A stretch of 19,508 bases of DNA, taken from contig CAYODJ010000037.1 of the NCBI GenBank assembly GCA_964402715.1, positions 1 to 19,508 of the forward strand. The letters run 5' to 3'. The translations under genes were made by a program, and so were the position numbers. This DNA is from CALXOD01 sp964402715 (lineage in GTDB: Bacteria > Verrucomicrobiota > Lentisphaeria > Victivallales > Victivallaceae). Shown piece after piece: positions 1-7,658 of this stretch (the first letter of the stretch is position 1; each line of letters starts with the position of its first letter). A model generated the notes under the pieces. The model worked only from the letters and a program-made list of their open reading frames with translations, was not told the origin of the DNA and searched no databases.

Positions 1-53
1 CGGACTGTCTGTGATCAATCAGAGACAAATGTGCGCAAAACATGGGGCACTAC
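1..53. other. Left flank beyond the truncated aldo/keto reductase
   Basis: This short stretch lies just past the premature stop of the reductase. Its GC content is about 48% by count, visibly lower than the gene beside it. None of the three minus-strand frames continues the aldo/keto reductase fold, so the homology ends at about base 57. It could be the end of an insertion element, a recombination joint or unrelated intergenic DNA. I do not recognise a specific element in so few bases. Confidence 0.3.
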
Positions 54-581
54 CTAGAGACGCAGCCGCTCCGCAGTTCTCCAATGCTCGGCGTTGAGCC
101 AGTGCATCAGGTAGAAGTCGAAATATCCCGCCTGCGTGCGTTGCAGCTGCTCGTCGAAAATACGCTCAAGATCCCCGGACTCCTTCAACATCACCGTCGG
201 CATCTTCGTGGTCAGATAATACGAGTCGCGCGGATAATTGTTCAATGCGTCGGCGACAAACGACTCGCTCTCGCCGTTATGATACATGTACGCGGTGTCG
301 AAGTAGTTGCACCCGGCCGCCATGGCGCGGTCGACCATGGACCGCGCCGTCTCCCGATCCACCTTGCCGTCCTTCACCGGAAGCCGCATCAGGCCGAACC
401 CGAGCATGGGAAGCGTGATGTCGGTCTTCTTGTATCGCTTCCGCGTCACCCGCCGTTCGGCGGCCGCGTCCGACGGCCGCGAAGACGCATCCGTCTCCGT
501 CTCTCCGGCGATTCCCCTGGCAACCGGAGCGAGCGCGGCAAGAGCCAGCGCATTTTTTATGAACTCCCGTCGTTTCATCAT
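54..581 (-). pseudogene. Truncated Tat-exported aldo/keto reductase
   Basis: This is the N-terminal half of an aldo/keto reductase (NADPH-dependent carbonyl/sugar reductase family). The N-terminus is a Tat signal peptide: KRREFIK is followed by an Ala/Leu-rich stretch to about residue 25, so the enzyme would be exported folded. The catalytic tetrad can be placed: Asp95 and Tyr100 (FDTAYMY), Lys126 (TTK) and His160 (YLMHWL). The product stops at 175 residues. Intact family members have about 300, and the Tat-bearing ones often carry a C-terminal 4Fe-4S domain, so roughly half the TIM barrel is missing. The sequence after the stop does not resume the fold in another frame, which points to a deletion or insertion joint and not a simple frameshift. 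Two ATGs are adjacent; the second, at 578, sits 6 bases after AGGGAG and is the better start. An assembly artefact remains possible. Confidence 0.75.
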
Positions 582-668
582 AATCTCCCTTTTTCAGCCG
601 AAACCGGGCGTCGCGGCCGTCCCGCGCTTCGTCGCGGGGGCGCACGCGGAACCCGTCACCCGGTTCCG

Positions 669-697
669 ACAATATATCATCGGCTTACATTTGTCAA
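669..697 (-). promoter_or_regulatory. Sigma70-type promoter of the aldo/keto reductase gene
   Basis: On the minus strand there is a perfect -35 box TTGACA (692-697). TATTGT follows 17 bases on (669-674), or TATATT at 15 bases (671-676). The leader to the ATG would be about 80 to 90 bases. The call rests on the consensus match and its position. Confidence 0.6.
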
Positions 698-815
698 CCG
701 CAGACGTCTCCCCGTGAATCCGGCCCGCCGCCGTCGGAAGAGCATTCGTGCGCGCGGCCGGCCACAGCACGAACGCGACGCCGCGGAAGCGTCGGAACGG
801 GACGCACGGAAACCA

Positions 816-839
816 CGTCCGGTCATGCGCCGCCGGACG
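816..839 (-). terminator. Possible terminator hairpin after ptsI
   Basis: A perfect 7-bp inverted repeat (CGTCCGG / CCGGACG, loop 10) starts 9 bases after the ptsI stop codon. Only a weak T-rich stretch follows it on the minus strand, so it may be a 3' stabilising hairpin and not an intrinsic terminator. Confidence 0.35.
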
Positions 840-848
840 CCCCGGAGG

Positions 849-2639
849 CTAGCATGTCGCGACAAGCTTGGCTACCTGCGGAGCGGCCTTGCGCAGCAGC
901 TCCCGCGAAATGGCCAACGCCTCCTCCGCAGATCCGGCCTTCAGAGCGCGCCGGGCGGCGGATTCGGCCTCATGCAGACGCAGACCTCTGATGACGCGCC
1001 GCACCGCCCCCATCGCGTTCGCCTCCATGCTCAGCTCGTACACTCCCAGTCCGACCAGCAGAGGGGTGTAGACGGGATCCGCCGCCATCTGGCCGCAGAC
1101 GCTGACCCAGATGTTGTGACGGCGGGCGGCCTGAACCGTGCGCGCTATCAGTTCCAGAATGGCGGGATGCGCCGGCTGATAAAGATAGGCCACGCGCTCG
1201 TTGCTGCGGTCGATGGCTATGGTGTACTGCACCAGATCGTTGGTTCCGATGCTGAAGAAATCGGCGACCTCGGCCAGTCGATCCGCCTGCAGAGCGGCCG
1301 CCGGCGTCTCGATCATCGCGCCGATGGGCAGATTCGGCACGTACTCCCTCTTCTCCCGCTTCAGTTCCTGCTGCAGCTGCGCCACCAGAAGCCGCACCTC
1401 CGTCATCTCGTCCGCGCAGGAGACCATCGGAAGCATGACTTTCAGATTTCCGTACACGCCGGCCCGCAGCAGCGCCCGCAGCTGCGCGCGCAGAAGATCG
1501 GTCCGCTCCTTCAGGCACAGTCTGATGCCCCGCAGACCGAGAAAAGGGTTCTGCTCGGGGGGACGCTCGATGTTCGAGAAGAGTTTGTCGCCGCCGACGT
1601 CCAGCGTGCGCACCACGAAAGGTCTGCCCTCGGTGGCTCCGAGCATCCTCTTGTAGAGCTCGAACTGCTCGTCCTCCTCGGGCAGTTTCTGCCGGTTCAG
1701 GAACAGGTATTCGGTGCGGAACAGCCCTATGCCGCACGCGCCGGCCTGCCGCAGTTCGTTCAGCCCTTTGTCGTCGTCGAGATTGCCGGCGATCTGCACC
1801 AGAAATCCGTCGGCGGTCTCCGGCATCAGCATGCTTTCGCGGCGGAGATCGGAGTAGAAGCGGCCGACTTCGTCGGCTTTCAGACGATATGCGTCCTCGG
1901 TGCACGGATCGGGATTGAGAATGAGCGTCCCCGAAAAACCGTCCACGATGAGCTTGTCGTTGACGGACAGCTCGCCGATCACCCCGGCGGGAATGCCGAT
2001 CAGGGCGGGCAGCCCCATGGAGCGCGCCAGTATGGCGGTGTGGCTGGTGGCGCTGCCGCTTTCAATGACGAAACCGAGCACTTTGCTTCTGTCCAGCAGG
2101 GCGGTTTCCGACGGGGTCAGGGTCGGCGCCACGATGACTCTGCGGTCGGGCAGCTGATCCAGCTGTTCGGGCCGTTCATGCCGCAGATGCGCCAGAAGCC
2201 GCGTCGCCACGTCGCGGATGTCGAGCGTCCGCTCCCGCAGATATTCGTCCGAAACCGAATTCAGGGCGGCGATATAACGGGTAATCACCTTGTACAGGGC
2301 GAAATCGGCGCATCTGCGCTCGCTGCGGATGAAGTTCTTGACCTCGTTGATGAGAGTGCAGTCGTCGACTATGAGCAGATGAGCCTCGAAAATGTCCGCG
2401 TCGCCGTCGTGCAGCTGCTCGCGGAGCCGCTGCTGCAGCTGCGCGAGCTCGGCATGCGTGTCGCTGCACGCCTGAAGAAAGCGCGCTATCTCGCCGTCGA
2501 CGGCATCCGCCGATATGGTGCGCTCCTCCGGAGCCACGCCGCGATCCAGACTGCGCCGGAAAGGCCAGACGCGCCCTATGGCGATGCCGGGCGAGACAGG
2601 ATTGCCCCTGAAGATCTGTTCTCTGCCGACCGCGTCCAT
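849..2639 (-). CDS. ptsI: Phosphoenolpyruvate-protein phosphotransferase (PTS Enzyme I)
   Basis: Cytoplasmic Enzyme I takes phosphate from phosphoenolpyruvate onto a histidine and passes it to HPr. The 596 residues fit the family length (about 570-580). The N-terminal HPr-binding and phospho-histidine part runs to about residue 240, with the active His200 in SGSATSHTAI. The C-terminal PEP-binding TIM barrel follows, with GLFRTEYLF (306-314), RTLDVGGDK (344-352), IGTNDLVQYT (464-473) and the catalytic Cys515 in VCGQMAADP. Two positions differ from the common signature: the glycine and arginine usually seen in GGRTSH are S and A here, and CGE is CGQ. The start has AGGG about 7 bases upstream. 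It lies 12 bases after ptsH and is surely co-transcribed. No sugar-specific EII gene lies in the window, so the pair may serve a transporter elsewhere or a regulatory role. Confidence 0.95.
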   Translation of the reverse strand: MDAVGREQIFRGNPVSPGIAIGRVWPFRRSLDRGVAPEERTISADAVDGEIARFLQACSDTHAELAQLQQRLREQLHDGDADIFEAHLLIVDDCTLINEVKNFIRSERRCADFALYKVITRYIAALNSVSDEYLRERTLDIRDVATRLLAHLRHERPEQLDQLPDRRVIVAPTLTPSETALLDRSKVLGFVIESGSATSHTAILARSMGLPALIGIPAGVIGELSVNDKLIVDGFSGTLILNPDPCTEDAYRLKADEVGRFYSDLRRESMLMPETADGFLVQIAGNLDDDKGLNELRQAGACGIGLFRTEYLFLNRQKLPEEDEQFELYKRMLGATEGRPFVVRTLDVGGDKLFSNIERPPEQNPFLGLRGIRLCLKERTDLLRAQLRALLRAGVYGNLKVMLPMVSCADEMTEVRLLVAQLQQELKREKREYVPNLPIGAMIETPAAALQADRLAEVADFFSIGTNDLVQYTIAIDRSNERVAYLYQPAHPAILELIARTVQAARRHNIWVSVCGQMAADPVYTPLLVGLGVYELSMEANAMGAVRRVIRGLRLHEAESAARRALKAGSAEEALAISRELLRKAAPQVAKLVATC

Positions 2640-2651
2640 ATCCGTCCCTCA

Positions 2652-2924
2652 TCACTCCTCTCCGAACTTCGTGAGGAACAGATCCGCCACCGCGCCGGCC
2701 GCCTCTTCGGCGTCTTCGCCCTCGGCAATGATCTGCAGCGGCGTTCCCGCGCCGGCGGACAGCATCATCAGCGCCAGGACGCTTTTGCAGTTGACGGGCT
2801 CTCCGTCCTTCCGCAGGCTGACATTCGACCGGAAGCGGGAGGCGGTGCGCACCAACATGGAAGCCGGACGCGCGTGAAGCCCCATGGAATTGGAAACGGT
2901 CACGTCGATGACAACGCGTTTCAC
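2652..2924 (-). CDS. ptsH: Phosphocarrier protein HPr
   Basis: HPr carries phosphate from Enzyme I to EII proteins. With the GTG start at 2924 it has 90 residues, the usual size. The active-site His17 lies in GLHARPA. Ser48 in NCKSVLALMML is at the position phosphorylated by HPr kinase in organisms that have it, so regulatory phosphorylation is possible; the residue before the Lys is Cys where Ala is common. I chose GTG because GGAAAGAG lies 8 bases upstream and the HPr fold begins at once. The open frame extends to an ATG at 2993, but the extra 23 residues look unlike the family. It is first in the ptsH-ptsI operon. Confidence 0.93.
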   Translation of the reverse strand: MKRVVIDVTVSNSMGLHARPASMLVRTASRFRSNVSLRKDGEPVNCKSVLALMMLSAGAGTPLQIIAEGEDAEEAAGAVADLFLTKFGEE

Positions 2925-3024
2925 GATCAGTGCTCTTTCCGAATAACACGGACTCAGCCGCGCGTCGCCGCGGCGCCCCGTGATCTCTTCCACCAGTCAC
3001 AAAAGAAACGGACACTACATGCTT

Positions 3025-3053
3025 AATTTAGCACTTCAAACGATATTTTTCAA
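3025..3053 (-). promoter_or_regulatory. Promoter of ptsH-ptsI
   Basis: On the minus strand TTGAAA (3048-3053) is followed 17 bases later by TAAATT (3025-3030). It lies in a local A/T-rich patch inside very GC-rich DNA. The leader to the GTG start would be about 95 bases. Confidence 0.6.
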
Positions 3054-3141
3054 GCGCGCCGCGCTTTGCGGCCGCGCCGGCGGCCGGGGGGACGGACGGC
3101 GGCGCGAAGGCGCTCTGCGGACGCACGGCTCCCAGCGCACG

Positions 3142-3165
3142 GGCGGCCGTTAAGGCGGCCGTTAA
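3142..3165. repeat. Exact 12-bp tandem direct repeat
   Basis: The unit GGCGGCCGTTAA occurs twice back to back with no mismatch. It lies about 90 bases upstream of the ptsH -35 box and about 110 bases after the ahcY stop. It could be a regulator-binding pair or a replication-slippage duplication. Confidence 0.75.
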
Positions 3166-3227
3166 TCTGTGAGACGTATGTCTGAAGCGAAAGGAAGCGC
3201 GGACATTCCCGCCCGCTCCGGCGGCCG

Positions 3228-3256
3228 CGTCCCCTCATCAGTCGGGAAAGGGGACG
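3228..3256. repeat. Inverted repeat downstream of ahcY
   Basis: Perfect 7-bp arms (CGTCCCC / GGGGACG) enclose 15 bases, starting 16 bases past the ahcY stop. No T-run follows, so it is not a classical intrinsic terminator. It may mark the 3' end of the metK-adoK-ahcY transcript. A second short repeat (GTCCG / CGGAC, 3255-3272) abuts the stop codon. Confidence 0.45.
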
Positions 3257-3272
3257 TCCGGCGCCGCGCGGA

Positions 3273-4691
3273 CTAGTAACGGTACATTTCCGGCTTAAAC
3301 GGCCCGTCCGCAGGCACATTGATGTACTGAGCCTGCCTGGGGGTCAGGACGGTCAGACGCGCACCGAGCTTTCCCAGATGAAGACGCGCCACTTCCTCGT
3401 CCAGCTTCTTGTCCAGCAGATAGACCCCCGGCCGCCGATCCGCATGCCGCGCGATGTCGATCTGCGCCAGCGTCTGGTTGGTGAAACTGCTGGACATCAC
3501 GAACGACGGATGTCCAGTCGCGCATCCGAGGTTGACCAGCCTGCCCTCCGCCAGAAGATAGATGGAGTGACCGTCCGGAAACGTGTAACGGTGAACCGGG
3601 CATTCGCTGCCTTTGATTTCGGTCTTGCGCACATTCGGCATCTTCTCCAGACGACTCACCTGAATCTCGTTGTCGAAGTGACCTATGTTGCACACGATGG
3701 CCTGATCCTTCATGGCCGCCATGTGCTCGGCGGTGATGACGTCGCAGTTGCCCGTGGCGGTGACGAAGAGATCCGCCTCCGGCAGCGCGTCCTCCACCGT
3801 GCAGACGCGGTAGCCGGACATGCAGGCCTGCAGCGCACAGATCGGGTCGACCTCGCTGACCAGCACGCGGGCGCTCTCGTTGCGGAGAGCCTCGGCCGAA
3901 CCTTTGCCGACATTGCCGTATCCGCAGACCATGACCGTCTTTCCGGCGAGCATGACGTCCAACGCCCGTTTGATGCCGTCGGTGAGCGAATGCCGGCAGC
4001 CGTAGATGTTGTCGAACTTGCTCTTGGTCACGGAATCGTTGACGTTGAGCGCCTGGAACAGCAGCTCCCCCCGCTCCGCCATCTGCGTCAGACGGTGCAC
4101 GCCGGTGGTCGTCTCCTCGGAGACGCCGCGCACGCGGGCGGCCGTCTCGTGCCAGTGACGGTTGTTCCGGAGCTGAATCCTCTTAAGCAGACTGTTGACG
4201 ACCTGCAGCTCGTGGACATCGGTCGGCTCGTCCAGAACGGCGGGATTCAGCTCCGCCTGACGTCCGCGGTGTATCAGCATGGTCGCATCGCCGCCGTCGT
4301 CGACGATCTGATCCGGTCCGCTGCCGTCCGGCCACGTCAGCGCCCGGTAGGTGCATTCCCAATATTCCTCCAGCGACTCCCCCTTCCACGCGAAGACGGG
4401 AACGCCGTCCGCCGCAATCGCCGCGGCGGCGTGGTCCTGAGTCGAGAAGATGTTGCAGGACGCCCAGCGCACATCCGCCCCCAGGTGCTTCAGCGTTTCA
4501 ATCAGCACTGCGGTCTGGACGGTCATGTGCAGACTTCCGGAAATGCGCACTCCCCGCAGCGGCTGCTCCGCCCCGTACTTCTCCCTGGTGGCCATCAGCC
4601 CGGGCATTTCATATTCCGCGATTCCGATTTCCTTGCGGCCGAAATCCGCAAGTCCGATGTCCTTAATCCTGTACTCCGCAGCCGCGTTCAT
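3273..4691 (-). CDS. ahcY: Adenosylhomocysteinase (S-adenosylhomocysteine hydrolase)
   Basis: This NAD+-dependent cytoplasmic enzyme splits S-adenosylhomocysteine, the product of methyltransferases, into adenosine and homocysteine. At 472 residues it has the bacterial length. Visible signatures are SCNIFSTQDHAAAAIA (78-93), catalytic Lys223 and Asp227 in NDSVTKSKFDN, the NAD-binding Rossmann loop VCGYGNVGKG (255-264), and the C-terminal end KPEMYRY, whose Lys and Tyr reach the NAD site of the partner subunit. Its start overlaps the end of adoK by 29 bases, which suggests coupled translation. It is the last gene of the metK-adoK-ahcY operon, and the three proteins act in sequence around the methyl cycle. 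Confidence 0.97.
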   Translation of the reverse strand: MNAAAEYRIKDIGLADFGRKEIGIAEYEMPGLMATREKYGAEQPLRGVRISGSLHMTVQTAVLIETLKHLGADVRWASCNIFSTQDHAAAAIAADGVPVFAWKGESLEEYWECTYRALTWPDGSGPDQIVDDGGDATMLIHRGRQAELNPAVLDEPTDVHELQVVNSLLKRIQLRNNRHWHETAARVRGVSEETTTGVHRLTQMAERGELLFQALNVNDSVTKSKFDNIYGCRHSLTDGIKRALDVMLAGKTVMVCGYGNVGKGSAEALRNESARVLVSEVDPICALQACMSGYRVCTVEDALPEADLFVTATGNCDVITAEHMAAMKDQAIVCNIGHFDNEIQVSRLEKMPNVRKTEIKGSECPVHRYTFPDGHSIYLLAEGRLVNLGCATGHPSFVMSSSFTNQTLAQIDIARHADRRPGVYLLDKKLDEEVARLHLGKLGARLTVLTPRQAQYINVPADGPFKPEMYRY

Positions 4692-5679
4692 CTTTCATAT
4701 CCTCCAGTTTCATGCGAATCATGTTCCAACATTCCCGTGTAAGCTCCGACCCCATCGTCTGAACCACCTCGGCGGCGATCATCGAACCTATGCGTCCGCA
4801 CGCCTCCATCGTGAATCCCCGCAGGTATCCGTACAGAAATCCAGCGGCCCATGTGTCTCCCGCCGAGGTGGTGTCGACCGCGCGCACCCGCTCCGCTGGC
4901 ACATGCGTGATTTCCGCGCTGCAGGCGATCAGAGCCCCGGAACTCCCCAGCTTGAGAGCGCCCACTCTGCAGAACCCTCCCAGACGGCGCGCGAGCTCGT
5001 CGTCGGAGAATCCATGCCCGATCAGAGCTTCCGCCTCCGTCCTGTTCGCGAAAACCAGATCCACATCCGTCCTCAGCAGCGTCAGCAGCGGCTCCCGAAA
5101 CTTTCTGACCACCTCGAAAGAAGCCAGATCCACGGCGGTCTGACAGCCGGCCTCCCTGGCTCGCCGCAGAACCGTCTGCGCCACGTCCGGCAGGAAGAGC
5201 AGATACCCTTCGACATACACCAGATCATACCGCGAATAGTCGACGGCGTCCGCCTCCGCGGCGGTCAGCAGCTGGGACGCCCCGAGAGAGGATCGCATGG
5301 TGCGCTCGGAATCGGGGGTTATCAGGGAAAGACACCGGCCCGTGGGAAGCGCGCCGGTGGTCAGGAGCAGGTCGTCCGTGCCGCCGGCGTCCAGAAAACG
5401 CCTGCGGTAGAATTCGCCATAGCTGTCCTCGCCCAGCTTGGCCAGCAGCGCGGCCGGCGTCCCGAGCCGGGCGAGCGCGAAGACCGTGTTGGCCGCGGCG
5501 CCGCCCGGAGCCATGCTGCAGCGGCGGGAAAGCTCCGCGATCCACTTGTCCTGCTGACGGCTATCGACCATGACCATGCCGCCTTTCTCCGCGCCGATGC
5601 GCGAGAGGAACTGATCATCCGTCGGAGCGAGAACGTCCACCAGCGCCGCGCCCACCCCGAGTACTCCGCGTGGCGTCAT
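4663..5679 (-). CDS. PfkB-family sugar/nucleoside kinase, probable adenosine kinase
   Basis: This 338-residue ribokinase/PfkB-type kinase probably phosphorylates adenosine to AMP with ATP. Motifs are the N-terminal GGAAANTVFALARLG (59-73) and the C-terminal anion-hole motif DTTSAGDTWAAGF (269-281), with catalytic Asp275. The common form is DTTGAGD, so Gly is Ser here. The substrate is inferred from position: it begins 2 bases after the metK stop and overlaps ahcY, and ahcY releases adenosine that must be removed to pull the hydrolase reaction forward. Similar adenosine-kinase-like PfkB proteins sit beside ahcY or metK in other bacteria. A different nucleoside or sugar substrate cannot be excluded from sequence alone. 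Confidence 0.85.
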   Translation of the reverse strand: MTPRGVLGVGAALVDVLAPTDDQFLSRIGAEKGGMVMVDSRQQDKWIAELSRRCSMAPGGAAANTVFALARLGTPAALLAKLGEDSYGEFYRRRFLDAGGTDDLLLTTGALPTGRCLSLITPDSERTMRSSLGASQLLTAAEADAVDYSRYDLVYVEGYLLFLPDVAQTVLRRAREAGCQTAVDLASFEVVRKFREPLLTLLRTDVDLVFANRTEAEALIGHGFSDDELARRLGGFCRVGALKLGSSGALIACSAEITHVPAERVRAVDTTSAGDTWAAGFLYGYLRGFTMEACGRIGSMIAAEVVQTMGSELTRECWNMIRMKLEDMKDERGCGVQD

Positions 5680-5681
5680 GA

Positions 5682-6881
5682 TCAGAAAAGCCGGTTCTGC
5701 TTCGCCGCTGCGAAGAGAGCCTCCGACCTGTCAATCTTTTCCCATGGAAACTGGCTGCGTCCGAAATGTCCATATGCGGCGGTGTCGCGGTAGCACCACC
5801 CGTCGCCGGGATGCTTGAGCCGCAGCTCCTGCACGATCGACGCCGGTTTCAGGCAGAAATTGTCGCGGATCAGCTGCTCGAGCTTCGCGTCGTCGGGGAT
5901 CAGTCCGGTTCCGTACGTGTCGACATTGACGGAAAGCGGATCGGCGACCCCGATCGCATACGAGATCTGCACCTCGCATTTCTCCGCCAGCCCGGCCGCG
6001 ACGATGTTCTTCGCGATGTAACGGCACATGTACGCGGCCGAACGATCCACCTTGGAAGGATCCTTGCCGGAGAACGCGCCGCCGCCGTGAGAGCCGACGC
6101 CGCCGTAGGTGTCGACGATGATTTTCCTTCCGGTCAGACCGGTGTCGCCGTGAGGACCGCCGATTTCAAATCTGCCGGTGGGGTTGACGTAATATTTGAC
6201 GTCGTGCCGGATCAGACTGGGGGGGACGACACGGGCGACGACCTCGCGCACGAGCTCCTCCAGCTGGCCGGGACGCATTTCCGGAGAATGCTGATGCGAC
6301 ACCACGACGGTCTCCAGAGAGACCGGCTTGCCCCCCTGATAGCGGATGGACACCTGACTCTTGGCGTCTGGCCTGAGAAACGCGTATTTCTCCGGATCGA
6401 GCTTGCGCATCCTGGCCAGTCCCTGCATGATTTTGTGCGCGTACAGTATGGTGGCCGGCATCAGTTCGGCCGTCTCGTTGCAGGCGTAGCCGAACATCAT
6501 CCCCTGATCGCCGGCGCCCTGCTCCGTGAAAGTCCCCATGCCTTCGGTGACGCCCTGCGAGATGTCCGGCGACTGCTTGTGGATGCAGATCATCACCTTC
6601 GCGTCGTCGGCGGAGAAGCCGAGGCCGGGTCTGTTGTACCCGATGCCGCGGACGACGTCGAGAACGGTCTCCTGCCAGTTGACTTTCGCCTTGGTGGTGA
6701 TTTCGCCCGAGACCACCACCAGATCCGTCGTGACGAGCGTCTCGCATGCGACGCGGCTCTCCGGATCCTGCATCAGGCACGCGTCCAGAATCGCGTCGGA
6801 AATTTGATCGCAGACCTTGTCGGGATGCCCCTCGGATACGGACTCGGACGTGAAAACATGATCGGTGCGGATTTTACTCAT
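5682..6881 (-). CDS. metK: S-adenosylmethionine synthetase
   Basis: MetK makes S-adenosylmethionine from methionine and ATP. The 399 residues carry the family signatures: GHPDKVCDQISDAILD near residue 18, GAGDQGMMFGYA near 121, and the phosphate-binding loop GGGAFSGKDPSKVDRS near 266. It opens the metK-adoK-ahcY operon. The likely ribosome site GAGGA lies 12 bases upstream of the ATG, a longer gap than usual. The leader between pal and metK holds a terminator and a small hairpin (arms at 6917-6923 and 6927-6938, with a bulge). I did not recognise a SAM riboswitch core. Confidence 0.97.
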   Translation of the reverse strand: MSKIRTDHVFTSESVSEGHPDKVCDQISDAILDACLMQDPESRVACETLVTTDLVVVSGEITTKAKVNWQETVLDVVRGIGYNRPGLGFSADDAKVMICIHKQSPDISQGVTEGMGTFTEQGAGDQGMMFGYACNETAELMPATILYAHKIMQGLARMRKLDPEKYAFLRPDAKSQVSIRYQGGKPVSLETVVVSHQHSPEMRPGQLEELVREVVARVVPPSLIRHDVKYYVNPTGRFEIGGPHGDTGLTGRKIIVDTYGGVGSHGGGAFSGKDPSKVDRSAAYMCRYIAKNIVAAGLAEKCEVQISYAIGVADPLSVNVDTYGTGLIPDDAKLEQLIRDNFCLKPASIVQELRLKHPGDGWCYRDTAAYGHFGRSQFPWEKIDRSEALFAAAKQNRLF

Positions 6882-6963
6882 TCAATCAACCATTCCTCAA
6901 TTTGTCATGTGATTTCGTGCGGAAGCTCCGAAATTCACTGTGTTCTCGGTACAATAAACGCAA

Positions 6964-6995
6964 GGCCGTCCGATCCTAGACGAAAACGGACGACC
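6964..6995 (-). terminator. Rho-independent terminator of the pal gene
   Basis: On the minus strand GGTCGTCCG pairs with CGGACGGCC (9 bp with one G-U pair, loop 14). It is followed by a T-rich run (TTGCGTTTATTGT). It lies about 30 bases past the pal stop and about 80 before metK, so it separates the two transcripts. Conditional read-through (attenuation) into metK is possible, but no antiterminator was seen. Confidence 0.6.
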
Positions 6996-7026
6996 CTGCA
7001 GGACACCGGCCTGTATGTCTGGCGCC

Positions 7027-7620
7027 TCACCTGGCACGCGCGGGAACCAGAACTCCTCTGCGGTTTTTCCTCCATGCCGACTCGTTGTTGCCGTCCACCG
7101 CCGGACGATCCTCGCCGTAGCTGACGGTGTTGATCCTCGCGTCGGAGAGTCCCAGACCGGTCAGGTAGGTGCGGATGGCGTTCGCACGGCGTTCGCCGAG
7201 CGCGCGGTTGTACTCGTCCGTGCCGCGCTGGTCGCAGTGCCCCTCGATGATCAGTCCGAGCTCGTTCTGCTGCGCGAGGTACTCGTTGACGCGGTTCAGT
7301 TTGGCGGTCTCCGACGGGGCGAGCTCGTCGGTGTCGTAGGCGAAATAGATGACGGGGAACCCGAGGTTCTCACCCGGATCCACGGGAACCCATTCCCCGC
7401 CTCCCTGGGCGGTGTCCGCGAGCGACTTCTCGTTCGCGCCCTCGCCCCACGCGCCGCCCTCGGACAGTCCGGCGACGTTGTCGTTCTGAGGATCGCTGTA
7501 GGCGGACGGCACCGGCTCGGTGTTGTCGGCCGGCACGTCGTTGCTGAACCATGAACAGCCGGCGACCAGCACCATAGACAAGGCCAGCATTCCGCCGACC
7601 GGAGTACAGATCTTCATCAT
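7027..7620 (-). CDS. pal: Peptidoglycan-associated (Pal/OmpA-like) lipoprotein
   Basis: An outer-membrane lipoprotein that would grip peptidoglycan. The chosen ATG at 7620 has GGAGGAA 7 bases upstream and gives 197 residues; the open frame runs 11 codons further up without a comparable site. A signal peptide ends in the lipobox LVAGC, with Cys22 lipidated and Ser next, compatible with outer-membrane sorting. A low-complexity linker (about 25-85) precedes the OmpA-C domain: FPVIYFAYDTDEL (88-100), then GHCDQRGTDEYN (127-138) and LGERRANAIRTYL (141-153), which hold the Asp and Arg used to bind diaminopimelate. The usual Ala in GHADxRG is Cys. The end, NRRGVLVPARAR, differs from the typical NRRVEF ending. 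No tol genes are adjacent, so the Tol-Pal partnership is inferred from the family only. Confidence 0.88.
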   Translation of the reverse strand: MMKICTPVGGMLALSMVLVAGCSWFSNDVPADNTEPVPSAYSDPQNDNVAGLSEGGAWGEGANEKSLADTAQGGGEWVPVDPGENLGFPVIYFAYDTDELAPSETAKLNRVNEYLAQQNELGLIIEGHCDQRGTDEYNRALGERRANAIRTYLTGLGLSDARINTVSYGEDRPAVDGNNESAWRKNRRGVLVPARAR

Positions 7621-7658
7621 AGTAACGTTCCTCCAAATGTCTGCTTTTCCCAACTAGC

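Larger units (their letters stand above)
2925..3272. other. Intergenic region between ahcY and ptsH
   Basis: About 350 bases without a convincing gene. From right to left it holds inverted repeats just after the ahcY stop, an exact 12-bp tandem repeat, a GC-rich stretch, and then an A/T-rich promoter segment for ptsH. An open frame from 3050 to 3319 on the minus strand has arginine-rich composition typical of a chance frame in GC-rich DNA. Confidence 0.6.

Noticed and set aside
582..865. Small minus-strand ORF (62 codons) between ptsI and the reductase
   Set aside because: Arginine-rich chance composition, overlaps the end of ptsI and the reductase promoter, and has no family likeness.
42..3026. 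994-codon plus-strand open frame
   Set aside because: It lies antisense to the reductase, ptsI and ptsH, all strongly recognised. Its product is Arg/His/Gln-rich with no family features, as expected for a shadow frame in GC-rich DNA.
6882..7026. SAM or SAH riboswitch upstream of metK
   Set aside because: I looked for conserved cores and saw only a terminator for pal and a small bulged hairpin. A covariance search would settle it.
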